Positions 57,554 through 64,000 of a DNA stretch of 64,000 nt are shown here, one piece after another. Location of the stretch: the NCBI GenBank assembly GCA_963169295.1, contig CAUJDD010000079.1:53113-117112 (forward strand). Direction: 5' to 3'. How positions within the stretch are numbered: position 1 is the first letter of the stretch; the number at the start of each line of letters is the position of its first letter. This stretch comes from UBA4416 sp020846025 (GTDB lineage Bacteria; Bacteroidota; Bacteroidia; B-17B0; Aurantibacillaceae). The position numbers and the translations under genes are program-made. A model generated the notes under the pieces. That model searched no databases and was not told where the DNA came from. It saw nothing but the letters and a program-made list of their open reading frames with translations.

Positions 57554-58474
57554 TTATCTCAAATTATTTTGAGCATAGTAAGCTATCTCTTGTTTAAATC
57601 TGCGTTTAGCTAATACAGGAATTAACCTCGATAATATCGTAATAATAGGAGAAAGAAGTAAAATGGCGGTAGGTAAAACTATTCCAAAGATACGAACTCT
57701 CATTCTGCGTTGTTTACTACCCTGTTCTCCTTTTTTTAAAATAAATTTTGCGTATAAAGGGAAAAGTGCCCTGCCTCTACCTTCCATTAATAATAAGTTT
57801 CCTCTTATGCTTACTGCGCCTTTTTCTATCAACTGTGGTTGTATAAGTTGGAGTTGCGAAGTGGTGAAATTATCAAGAATAATTTTACCATATTCAGGTG
57901 CTTTATCAATATCAACTTGTGTAATTCCATATTTAGGGAATATACCCAAAAATTTTTCTTTAGTTCCTTTTAAAACATAAGCCAATACAGTTACTAAACT
58001 AGTGAGGTTTGAAGCATGATCTACAAAAGTTATATTACCTACAAGATTAGCTTGCAAGTTAATGAGTTGTTGTTTCATTTTCTCTTGCGCGCCTAGCCAC
58101 ATATTTCGACAGTTTATAACGGTTATAACGGGCTTATTTTTTAAAAGAATTTTTGCCTCATTGCTTTGTAAAAAACTATTAATAGGCACACACACACTTA
58201 AAAACCAAGGCTGGTAAGCTATAAAAACCAAATCATACGACATGGTAGTATCTATCTGAAAAGGTTCTAATTCACAAGGTATTCCATTAACAGTTTCAGG
58301 AAAAGCATCAAAAAACTGCATATAACTCCAAGGATAAGGAAATGGATTTTTTGGTTTAATATTTAAATAAGTGATTTTAAAATCAGTATTATTTGAAAAA
58401 GGTTTTAAAACAGCATCTAGTGCTTGTTTACCTTGTCCTGTTTGGGAGTAATAAATAGCTAATACCTGCTTCAT
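57554..58474 (-). CDS. Flavodoxin-like, DarA-type (dialkylresorcinol condensing enzyme-like) protein
   Basis: 306 residues. The start MKQVLAIYYSQTGQGKQALD is a flavodoxin-like phosphate-binding loop, followed by FDAFPETVNGIPCELEPF and IAYQPWFLSVCVPINSFL. A hydrophobic segment lies near residues 260-285 (IVLPTAILLLSPIITILS). It resembles proteins annotated as DarA-like in Bacteroidota aryl-polyene/flexirubin and dialkylresorcinol clusters. No DarB or acyl-carrier genes are adjacent, so its real role here is unsure. The identification is from memory of the family. Confidence 0.6.
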   Translation of the reverse strand: MKQVLAIYYSQTGQGKQALDAVLKPFSNNTDFKITYLNIKPKNPFPYPWSYMQFFDAFPETVNGIPCELEPFQIDTTMSYDLVFIAYQPWFLSVCVPINSFLQSNEAKILLKNKPVITVINCRNMWLGAQEKMKQQLINLQANLVGNITFVDHASNLTSLVTVLAYVLKGTKEKFLGIFPKYGITQVDIDKAPEYGKIILDNFTTSQLQLIQPQLIEKGAVSIRGNLLLMEGRGRALFPLYAKFILKKGEQGSKQRRMRVRIFGIVLPTAILLLSPIITILSRLIPVLAKRRFKQEIAYYAQNNLR

Positions 58475-58539
58475 TCCTTTTAATATTCAAATATAAATTT
58501 TATTTTATCAATGCTCAAAGTTTATTGTAATTTTACCAC

Positions 58540-59136
58540 ATGATTGCGATTCAACAAACACTCATTTCTGAAGATATTTTTGAAAAAAATTTTGTATGCA
58601 ACCTAAATGCCTGTAAAGGAGAGTGCTGTGTAGCAGGCGATAGCGGTGCGCCATTAGATAAAGAAGAATTAGAAATTTTAGACAAATTACTGCCCGTTGT
58701 AGAACCATATTTAACGAACAAAGGAAAAGTAGCCATTAAAAAACAAGGAGCTTACGTTATTGATGAAGATGGCGATTATACTACTACATTAGTATCAGAA
58801 GGTGCTGAATGTGCCTTTGTGTTTTTTGATGAAAAAAACATTGCTAAGTGTGCTATTGAACAAGCTTACCTTGACGGAAAAACACAAGCTGTAGTACCTG
58901 ATTGGAAAAAACCAACCTCTTGTCATTTATATCCAATACGAATTACAGCCTATAAAGAATATGATGCTGTAAATTATCATCAATGGCAAATTTGCAAAGA
59001 TGCTTGTACTTTGGGCGAAGAACTTAAGCTACCTGTTTTTAAATTTTTAAAAGAACCTCTAATTAGAAAATATGGTAAAGAGTGGTACGATGAATTGGAG
59101 TTAATCTATCAATCTCCTGAAATTTGGAAACGATAA
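58540..59136 (+). CDS. DUF3109 family protein
   Basis: 198 residues. The Cys-rich N-terminal motif (CNLNACKGECCVAGDSGAPL) and further cysteines (AECAFVFFDEKNIAKC, TSCHLYP, CKDACTLG) mark the DUF3109 family, which may bind a metal or Fe-S cluster; no function is known. The protein has no signal peptide. It is the last gene of normal host character before the accessory region. Confidence 0.9.
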   Translation: MIAIQQTLISEDIFEKNFVCNLNACKGECCVAGDSGAPLDKEELEILDKLLPVVEPYLTNKGKVAIKKQGAYVIDEDGDYTTTLVSEGAECAFVFFDEKNIAKCAIEQAYLDGKTQAVVPDWKKPTSCHLYPIRITAYKEYDAVNYHQWQICKDACTLGEELKLPVFKFLKEPLIRKYGKEWYDELELIYQSPEIWKR

Positions 59137-59234
59137 AATGGATGAGTGTATGTATTCAAACCAAAGTGTACTATTAAACATTAATAATCCAAGAAATTTC
59201 ACTTTAAAATTATCTTTACTTCTATTTTAAATAG

Positions 59235-59519
59235 TCGAATTTCAGGGAAGCATACATTATCAAACGAAATTATTTAGACTTTAAAGTTATTGGCTTTGCT
59301 TTCCTGCAGACATTTTCTAACAAAGGCTATGCGTATGAAGCGACAAAAGCGGTTTTGGAAAACTTGGCAGTAGAAACAGTTTTTGCAGTAACATTACAAG
59401 AAAACCAATCTTCGATTAAACTGATTGAAAAACTCGGTTTGAAGTTTGAAAGAATAATTGAACAGAACAACGAAAAATTACACCTTTATCAAATTAGACT
59501 ACAATTTATTATTGACTAA
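59235..59519 (+). pseudogene. 5'-truncated GNAT acetyltransferase remnant
   Basis: A frame without start codon, opened by a TAG at 59232-59234, encodes about 94 residues that read as the C-terminal half of a GNAT N-acetyltransferase: DFKVIGFAFLQTFSNKGYAY, EATKAVLENLAVETVFAVTL, then ENQSSIKLIEKLGLKFE, a classic acetyl-CoA-binding half with the terminal strand. The N-terminal half is gone. It is probably a decayed or partly transferred gene at the edge of the accessory region. Confidence 0.8.
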
Positions 59520-59554
59520 AAACAGTAAATTTTTAATTTTTCGTCAATAACTAT

Positions 59555-59562
59555 TATCTTTG
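59555..59562 (+). promoter_or_regulatory. Putative -7 element for the AAA ATPase gene
   Basis: TATCTTTG fits TAnnTTTG and lies 16 bp before the ATG, so the leader would be very short. A -33 TTG is not evident. Confidence 0.5.
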
Positions 59563-59578
59563 CCGTAAACAAAAGTAA

Positions 59579-60784
59579 ATGATAACACGGGAAACATACC
59601 TGCAAAAACTCCATCAACTCAAAGACCAAAACATCATCAAAGTTGTTACAGGTATAAGACGTAGCGGGAAATCCACACTTTTGGAAGCCTTCAAGAACGA
59701 ACTGACTGCAAGCGGAGTTTCCTCCCGAAACATCGTTTTTCTGAATTTTGAAGAAAGAGAAAACCTACATTTGACCGATTGGACGGTACTCTATGACGAA
59801 ATCATAAAAAAGGTAGAAACCGATAAGAAACACTACGTTTTTTTGGACGAAGTGCAGTTGGTCAATGACTTTGAAAAGCTCATCAACAGTCTGTTTACAA
59901 AAAAACACATTGACCTGTACGTTACAGGTTCAAATGCCTATCTGCTAAGCAGTGAACTGGCAACACTTCTGACAGGAAGATACATTGCTATCAATGTACA
60001 ACCGTATTCTTTCAAAGAATATGCTTTGGCATACAACGAAAGAAAAAATACCGACCGCCTTTTTCGCCAATACATAAATGCAAGCAGTTTTCCCGAAGCC
60101 GTTACACTTGCCCAAAGCAACGAAAGTTTGGCAAACGATTATTTGCAATCCATTTACGATACGGTAGTTATCAAAGATATTGCACAACGTTATAAACTTC
60201 GGAATATACATAACCTGCATCGTGTTATCAGCTTTGTGTTCGACAGTATTGGCTCGTATATTTCTCCTACCAATATTGCAAGTGAACTCAATAAAAATTC
60301 AAAGAAAAAAATATCACATAATACTATTATCAAGTACCTGGATTTTTTAACCAAATCCTACATTCTGTATCCTGCTCCGCGTTACGATATTAAAGGCAAA
60401 GAACTGCTGACTACCAACGAAAAATATTATTTGGTGGACTTGGGATTAAGAAACATAACAGCAACCAATAAATACGATACCGATTTAGGACACAAACTCG
60501 AAAATGTAGTGTATTTCGAGCTATTGAGACGTGGGGGAAAAGTCTATGCAGGAAAAAACAACGATAAAGAAATTGATTTTGTAGTACAAAAGCCCAATAA
60601 CGAAAGAGAGTATTACCAAGTTGCCTTTACCATTAATGACGAAAAAATATACAAAAGAGAAATTTCGGCATTTAGCAACATCAAAGACAACTACCCAAAA
60701 TACCTTTTAACACTCGATTTTGATAATACAAGTATAAACGGTATTCAGAAACTGAACGTAATTGACTGGCTTTTGAACGAATAA
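59579..60784 (+). CDS. AAA ATPase with DUF4143 domain
   Basis: 401 residues. Walker A is VVTGIRRSGKSTLLEAF (about residues 22-38); Walker B is YVFLDEVQLV; a sensor-like YVTGSNAYLLS and the usual TGRYIAINVQPYSFKEYALAY follow. The DUF4143 half (about 200-401) ends with EIDFVVQ, where E and D may form a nuclease-like acidic site. Members are widespread mobile-region ATPases of unknown function. Base composition is somewhat higher in G+C than in its host neighbours, suggesting transfer. Confidence 0.93.
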   Translation: MITRETYLQKLHQLKDQNIIKVVTGIRRSGKSTLLEAFKNELTASGVSSRNIVFLNFEERENLHLTDWTVLYDEIIKKVETDKKHYVFLDEVQLVNDFEKLINSLFTKKHIDLYVTGSNAYLLSSELATLLTGRYIAINVQPYSFKEYALAYNERKNTDRLFRQYINASSFPEAVTLAQSNESLANDYLQSIYDTVVIKDIAQRYKLRNIHNLHRVISFVFDSIGSYISPTNIASELNKNSKKKISHNTIIKYLDFLTKSYILYPAPRYDIKGKELLTTNEKYYLVDLGLRNITATNKYDTDLGHKLENVVYFELLRRGGKVYAGKNNDKEIDFVVQKPNNEREYYQVAFTINDEKIYKREISAFSNIKDNYPKYLLTLDFDNTSINGIQKLNVIDWLLNE

Positions 60785-60910
60785 AAAACTGCCCATGACA
60801 TATAGGGATTAAACGAAGCTCTGCTTCGATTTAATCCTGTGTTGAGCTTCAAAAAGCTCAGCTAACATGCTTCGGGAGCCTTTGTTTCAAAAAAAAATAT
60901 TATGGGGGTT

Positions 60911-60997
60911 TTAAAAATTGATAAGCTGCTTTTCAATAAAATCTTCGAGGCTCTTAAACTCAACTTGTGCACGGTTTTTAGGAGTTATGATTGGCAT
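60911..60997 (-). pseudogene. N-terminal fragment of an insertion-sequence transposase
   Basis: A 28-codon frame (MPIITPKNRAQVEFKSLED, then FIEKQLINF) reading leftward. It matches the first codons of the transposase frame starting at 63962 (MPIITPKNRTQIE), so it is the truncated relic of the same insertion sequence. The opening resembles IS1182-like transposases; the family call is uncertain. Confidence 0.7.
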
Positions 60998-61098
60998 ACA
61001 CAAAGATACTTGTTATTGATTTTTTATTTGTATATTTATTTCATAAATAACAAACAGCTTGTGTTAATTACATTGAGTTTTTTCACAGGCTGACGTTA
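60959..61098 (-). repeat. Insertion-sequence end, left copy (inverted relative to 63861-64000)
   Basis: Reverse complement of 63861-64000 across 140 bp with few mismatches, most of them near 60964-60972. It contains the transposase start region and its upstream leader. The outer end abuts CCTGC of the gene-cassette-like unit. The right partner continues beyond the window. Confidence 0.9.
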
Positions 61099-61912
61099 CC
61101 TGCAATTATAAAAAACAACATAAAATGATGCTACTAGCTATTGACTGGAAAATTACAATTTCAGATATAATAAACTCAATAATTGCCATTGCAGCAATTT
61201 TGACTTTGCTTTCACAAATAATTCAAAGTAGAAGAAATGCTGACTTTGGATTTCAACCAAATTTCATTTTCAGGAAGTTTTGTAATCACGAGCATCATAT
61301 TTGGTCTCCAATGGTATGTGATGGCGCATCAAAAGAGTCTACGAATAAATGCAACAAGGATCATTGGTTTAACTTTTACAACGACTCTTCGGGTGTAGCA
61401 TTTAACCTTGAAATCTTCCTACTTCACCAGAAAGAAATAAAGGGATTCAAATATAAAGACATTGAGAGTAAGAGAACACTAAAGTTAAATGCATTATTAA
61501 AGGACAGCCAGATTCAGTATAAATTATCACCTGGAACAGTCCCTTGTAAGTATTACAATCAGAAAGAAAATGATAGTTTTTACATTGTATTGAGTTACGA
61601 GACAATATCTAGATTTAATAAGTTCATTCAAGTTGTGGAATTAGGGTGTGAACCACAAAAACAACAGCAGAGTATTGATGATTGGAAAGGAGCAATAAAG
61701 TTTTCGAAAGGCAATGTTGTTTATTTTGAGAAAATTTCTTGGATGAGAAAAGTATTTACTCGCAATCAGAAAGTATATTCGAATGCGTTAGAAAAAGCCC
61801 AAGAATGTGAAAATGATTTGGATTAAAACACAGAAAACCGCAGGTAACACCAAATAAGCAAAAGCGCCAAAAGTACTAGATTTGTTAGGCGCCTTTGCCT
61901 ATTTGGAAAACG
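61096..61912 (+). mobile_element. Candidate gene cassette (integron-like) with one gene
   Basis: An 817-bp unit bounded by G/TTACCTGC on the left and G/TTATAGCC on the right. It carries one gene (61125-61826) and ends in the attC-like hairpin 61840-61920. The left-end TTACCTGC is the exact complement of GCAGGTAA at the start of the hairpin, as predicted when a circular cassette carrying its own attC site is integrated. No integrase gene is in the window, so the mobility model is inferred. Confidence 0.5.
61125..61826 (+). CDS. Unknown single-pass membrane protein (cassette gene)
   Basis: 233 residues. One membrane segment lies near the N-terminus (about residues 10-32, DIINSIIAIAAILTLLSQII), then a basic residue cluster (QSRRN) and a cytoplasmic-like soluble domain of about 195 residues with scattered Cys/His (CNHEHHIW, CDGASKESTNKC) and aromatic beta-like stretches (FYIVLSYETISRFNKF). 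I recognise no family. Its promoter-like and hairpin context makes it the cargo of the cassette-like unit. Base usage resembles the host's AT-rich norm. Confidence 0.7.
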   Translation: MMLLAIDWKITISDIINSIIAIAAILTLLSQIIQSRRNADFGFQPNFIFRKFCNHEHHIWSPMVCDGASKESTNKCNKDHWFNFYNDSSGVAFNLEIFLLHQKEIKGFKYKDIESKRTLKLNALLKDSQIQYKLSPGTVPCKYYNQKENDSFYIVLSYETISRFNKFIQVVELGCEPQKQQQSIDDWKGAIKFSKGNVVYFEKISWMRKVFTRNQKVYSNALEKAQECENDLD

Positions 61913-61920
61913 TTATAGCC
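61840..61920 (+). repeat. attC-like hairpin (candidate integron recombination site)
   Basis: Layout: outer left GCAGGTAAC (61840-61848); a stem arm CCAAATAAGCAAAAGCGCC (61850-61868) pairing with GGCGCCTTTGCCTATTTGG (61888-61906) over 19 bp with two G-T type mismatches and a 19-base loop; then CGTTATAGCC (61911-61920) at the outer right. GTT/AAC cores flank the hairpin as in attC sites. The outer bases do not follow the strict RYYYAAC/GTTRRRY consensus, so this is attC-like rather than a proven attC. Confidence 0.55.
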
Positions 61921-61987
61921 AATCCCTATTGAACGTTCGTGCTAAAATTCAACTGACGAAAATGATACCAAGTCGGAAACAATTTTG

Positions 61988-61995
61988 TAAATTTG
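61988..61995 (+). promoter_or_regulatory. Putative -7 element for R-M 2 methyltransferase
   Basis: TAAATTTG fits TAnnTTTG, 33 bp before the ATG at 62029. It would give R-M 2 its own promoter inside the second cassette-like unit. Confidence 0.4.
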
Positions 61996-62028
61996 TAGGT
62001 TTAGAAACAAGGAAACAGAATATATGTA

Positions 62029-63249
62029 ATGACAACTTACAGTGACATAAAAGAATATCTCAATATCAAGGTTGACAAACACTTGAATGACGGTTTCGCT
62101 CATTTGACACACTACTGGCAAAATCACAAAAACGGTGTTTCTCAATACTATAAACCTTACGCAAAAGAATATTTGCAAGAGGAAATTTTGTCTGTTGTTG
62201 AAGAACCCGAACAACTTTACATACCTTTCAAATACGACATTCCATTTCCACCAACTACAAAACCAAAGTTTAAATTTATTGACTTGTTTGCAGGTATTGG
62301 AGGAATTAGATTAGCATATCAAAATTTAGGCGGAAAATGTGTTTTTTCAAGTGAGTGGAACAATTTTGCAAAGAAAACTTACGAAGCTAATTTTGGCGAA
62401 GTTCCATTTGGCGACATTACTCAAATCAGTGAAAAATCAATCCCCGACCACGATGTACTTTTGGGCGGTTTTCCTTGTCAGCCGTTTTCGATTGCTGGCG
62501 TTTCCAAGAAAAATGCTTTGGGTAGAAAACACGGCTTTTTAGATGAAACACAAGGAACATTATTTTTTGACATTGCAAGAATTATTGAACATAAAAAGCC
62601 AAAGGCTTTTATGTTGGAAAATGTCAAAAACCTTGTTTCACACGACAAAGGAAACACATTTAAAGTCATTAAAAACACCCTCGAAGAGTTAGGATATTCT
62701 GTTCATTATCAGGTTTTGAACGGAAAACATTTTGTTCCGCAAAACCGTGAACGGATTTTGATTGTCGGCTTCCGAAATGATATTTTTAACGGAGAAGAAA
62801 ATTTTAAATTTCCGAAATTGCCCGAACAAACTGCGAAATTCAGAGAAATTTTAGAAGAAGAAATAAATCCCAAATATACGCTCTCGGATAAACTTTGGAA
62901 CTATCTGCAAGACTATGCGAAAAAGCACAAAGCAAAAGGTAACGGTTTTGGTTTCGGATTAACTGATTTAGACGGAATTTCAAGAACAATTTCGGCACGT
63001 TATTACAAAGACGGTTCGGAAATTTTAATTCCGCAAGACGGAATAAATCCAAGAAGATTAACACCAAGAGAATGTGCAAGACTTCAAGGATTTCCCGATG
63101 AATATATAATTCCCGTTTCGGACAATCAAGCATACAAACAATTTGGAAATTCGGTAACTGTACCACTTATCCAAGCTGTTGGAAAACAATTAGTAAAATC
63201 TTTATTAGCCATCAATGAACCTGCAAAATCTCAAAAAGCTGTTTATTGA
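62029..63249 (+). CDS. DNA (cytosine-5-)-methyltransferase of R-M system 2
   Basis: 406 residues. An N-terminal extension (LTHYWQNHKNGVSQYYKPYA) matches that of the R-M 1 enzyme. Then come FIDLFAGIGGIRLAYQNLGG (SAM-binding, about residues 84-103), catalytic PCQ in GGFPCQPFSIAG (about 149-151), MLENVKN, QNRERIL and the C-terminal QFGNSVTVPLIQA. All catalytic motifs are present. The stop overlaps the start of the nuclease gene by 35 bp. The enzyme probably stays active although the nuclease is broken. Confidence 0.95.
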   Translation: MTTYSDIKEYLNIKVDKHLNDGFAHLTHYWQNHKNGVSQYYKPYAKEYLQEEILSVVEEPEQLYIPFKYDIPFPPTTKPKFKFIDLFAGIGGIRLAYQNLGGKCVFSSEWNNFAKKTYEANFGEVPFGDITQISEKSIPDHDVLLGGFPCQPFSIAGVSKKNALGRKHGFLDETQGTLFFDIARIIEHKKPKAFMLENVKNLVSHDKGNTFKVIKNTLEELGYSVHYQVLNGKHFVPQNRERILIVGFRNDIFNGEENFKFPKLPEQTAKFREILEEEINPKYTLSDKLWNYLQDYAKKHKAKGNGFGFGLTDLDGISRTISARYYKDGSEILIPQDGINPRRLTPRECARLQGFPDEYIIPVSDNQAYKQFGNSVTVPLIQAVGKQLVKSLLAINEPAKSQKAVY

Positions 63250-63895
63250 TAATGGCTGTCAAAAATTATATGTAAAGAAACTTTCGCCCAACGACAACTC
63301 AAAAAATCAAGTTTATTTAGGCGGAAGTTTTGAAATTCTGAACATCTTCCCACTCTCTGAAATCAAAACCGAAGAAGCTGGTGATTGGAACAGAGAACGA
63401 TTTAAGGCATCAATAAATTTTTCGTGGATTGGCAATGACGGAAATATTTATCCTGCCCCTAACTCACAACTTATTCTTTATCCGAAATATCCCGAAGTTC
63501 GTTTTTCTGGCTTTTTGGCTAAGTGTCAAAATCCACCCTCGGAATTGATGACACAGAGATTAGCAGACCGACTTTTGTTTTTGAGCATATCGAAAAAAGG
63601 CGAAATTTTGGGTTATGTAACTTCGCCAAATTCTGAACTTGCAAATGAATTTAATGCTTTGCAAGCCGATGATGAAATCGGGATTTTTAAAGTCATTGAT
63701 TTACCCCGAACCGTAAATAATCGAGCAAAATTACTTGATGAATTATTTCGTATTCATCAGCTCGACGGGATAACTTCAAAACGATTGGACAAAGTCGGAA
63801 ATGTTTTGCCGTGTGTTTCTTCAAATTGTGGCGGTTACACGTTGGAAGCTGAATTAGGAATAACGTCAGCCTGTGAAAAAACTCAATGTAATTAA
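63215..63895 (+). pseudogene. MvaI/BcnI-like restriction endonuclease, 3'-disrupted by an insertion sequence
   Basis: 226 codons. The N-terminal and middle parts read normally; near the end SSNCGGYTLEAELGIT resembles the start of the MvaI/BcnI-type catalytic region. Then the reading switches to insertion-sequence DNA (SACEKTQCN and stop). The downstream catalytic residues (Asp and Glu-x-Lys expected just after the Gly-Ile-Thr) are missing, so the nuclease should be dead. Homology was recalled from family motifs, not searched. It overlaps the methyltransferase gene by 35 bp. Confidence 0.75.
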
Positions 63896-64000
63896 CACAA
63901 GCTGTTTGTTATTTATGAGATAAATATACAAATAAAAAATGAATAACAAGTATCTTTGTGTATGCCAATCATAACTCCTAAAAACCGCACACAGATTGAG
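63861..64000 (+). mobile_element. 5' end of an insertion sequence, cut by the window edge
   Basis: Near-identical to the reverse complement of 60959-61098. It begins at or near GTCAGCCTGTG, immediately after TAAC(G) of the nuclease gene. It includes a TATCTTTG promoter-like box at 63951-63958 and the first codons of a transposase. The rest lies outside the window. Confidence 0.9.
63962..64000 (+). CDS. Transposase, N-terminus only
   Basis: Thirteen codons (MPIITPKNRTQIE) open to the window edge. The start follows a TATCTTTG box by 4 bp. By the longer left relic (FKSLEDFIEK) it resembles the opening of IS1182-like transposases; certain only that it matches the relic. Confidence 0.6.
   Translation, partial: MPIITPKNRTQIE

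Larger units (their letters stand above)
59137..59578. other. Intergenic stretch with acetyltransferase remnant
   Basis: 442 bp between the DUF3109 gene and the AAA ATPase gene. It contains the truncated GNAT reading frame (59235-59519) and the ATPase promoter at its right end. The 100 bp before the remnant show no gene. Confidence 0.7.
60785..61124. other. Intergenic stretch with hairpins and IS end
   Basis: 340 bp. From the left: an imperfect hairpin (GGATTAAACGAAGC/GCTTCGATTTAATCC), a second hairpin (TGAGCTT-CAAA-AAGCTCA), then the transposase fragment and the 140-bp insertion-sequence end (60959-61098). The last 26 bp start with CCTGC and precede the gene at 61125. Confidence 0.6.

Noticed and set aside
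60902..61093. A 63-codon plus-strand frame across the insertion-sequence end
   Set aside because: It lies antisense to the transposase fragment and its leader and has a hydrophobic, low-complexity reading with no family look.
61882..61888. TGTTAGG in the loop of the attC-like hairpin, which fits the GTTRRRY consensus better than the outer right GTTATAG
   Set aside because: It has no matching RYYYAAC partner at the right distance; the outer arm is a better geometric choice.

Overview
The window is 64 kb of an AT-rich chromosome from a member of the Bacteroidota. Support comes from two proteins with a gliding-motility/type IX secretion C-terminal domain, a PorP/SprF-family protein beside a giant SprB-repeat protein, the parA-parB-DUF5683-dapB gene order, MORN-variant and CarboxypepD_reg-like domains, and promoters of the TAnnTTTG type with no obvious Shine-Dalgarno sequences. 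The lineage within the phylum cannot be fixed from the sequence alone. Tyrosine catabolism genes and Kdo/LPS genes point to a free-living, aerobic, Gram-negative cell.

Layout. 0-4.2 kb: two tandem OmpA-family paralogues (the first cut by the window edge), then grpE-dnaJ. 4.2-11 kb, minus strand: bioA, parC, parE and an AIM24-family gene. 11.3-13.5 kb: restriction-modification system 1 (C5-cytosine methyltransferase plus a putative nuclease) beside a short remnant resembling the start of another R-M enzyme. 13.5-19.7 kb: flavin reductase, metal-dependent hydrolase, parAB, DUF5683, dapB, a 170-bp palindromic repeat element and two exported proteins of unknown function. 19.9-28.4 kb: waaA, polA, glutaminyl cyclase, cysS, a MORN-like protein and threonine dehydrogenase. 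28.6-32.3 kb: trhO, hmgA and hppD. 32.3-45.6 kb: a CHU_C protein, phosphatidylserine decarboxylase, PorP and the 3,430-residue SprB-repeat protein. 45.7-59.1 kb: housekeeping genes (NUDIX, kdsC-like, DUF2520, prolyl oligopeptidase, acyl-CoA carboxylase, DEAD helicase, tRNA-Leu, glycosyltransferase 9, tatD, UbiA-like, TonB, DarA-like, DUF3109).

From 59.2 kb to the right edge the character changes to an accessory region: an acetyltransferase remnant, an AAA/DUF4143 ATPase, a broken insertion-sequence end with hairpins, a one-gene unit that ends in an integron-attC-like hairpin, R-M system 2, and an insertion sequence that cuts the R-M 2 nuclease gene and runs off the window. The two insertion-sequence ends are a 140-bp near-identical inverted pair flanking the one-gene unit and R-M 2.

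Most interesting points: (1) the attC-like hairpin whose left outer arm, GCAGGTAAC, is the exact complement of GTTACCTGC at the start of the same unit, as expected of an integrated gene cassette; (2) two clearly related methyltransferases with unrelated partner nucleases, one nuclease disrupted; (3) an eight-module block duplicated in tandem inside the giant SprB-repeat protein; (4) the palindromic element downstream of dapB.
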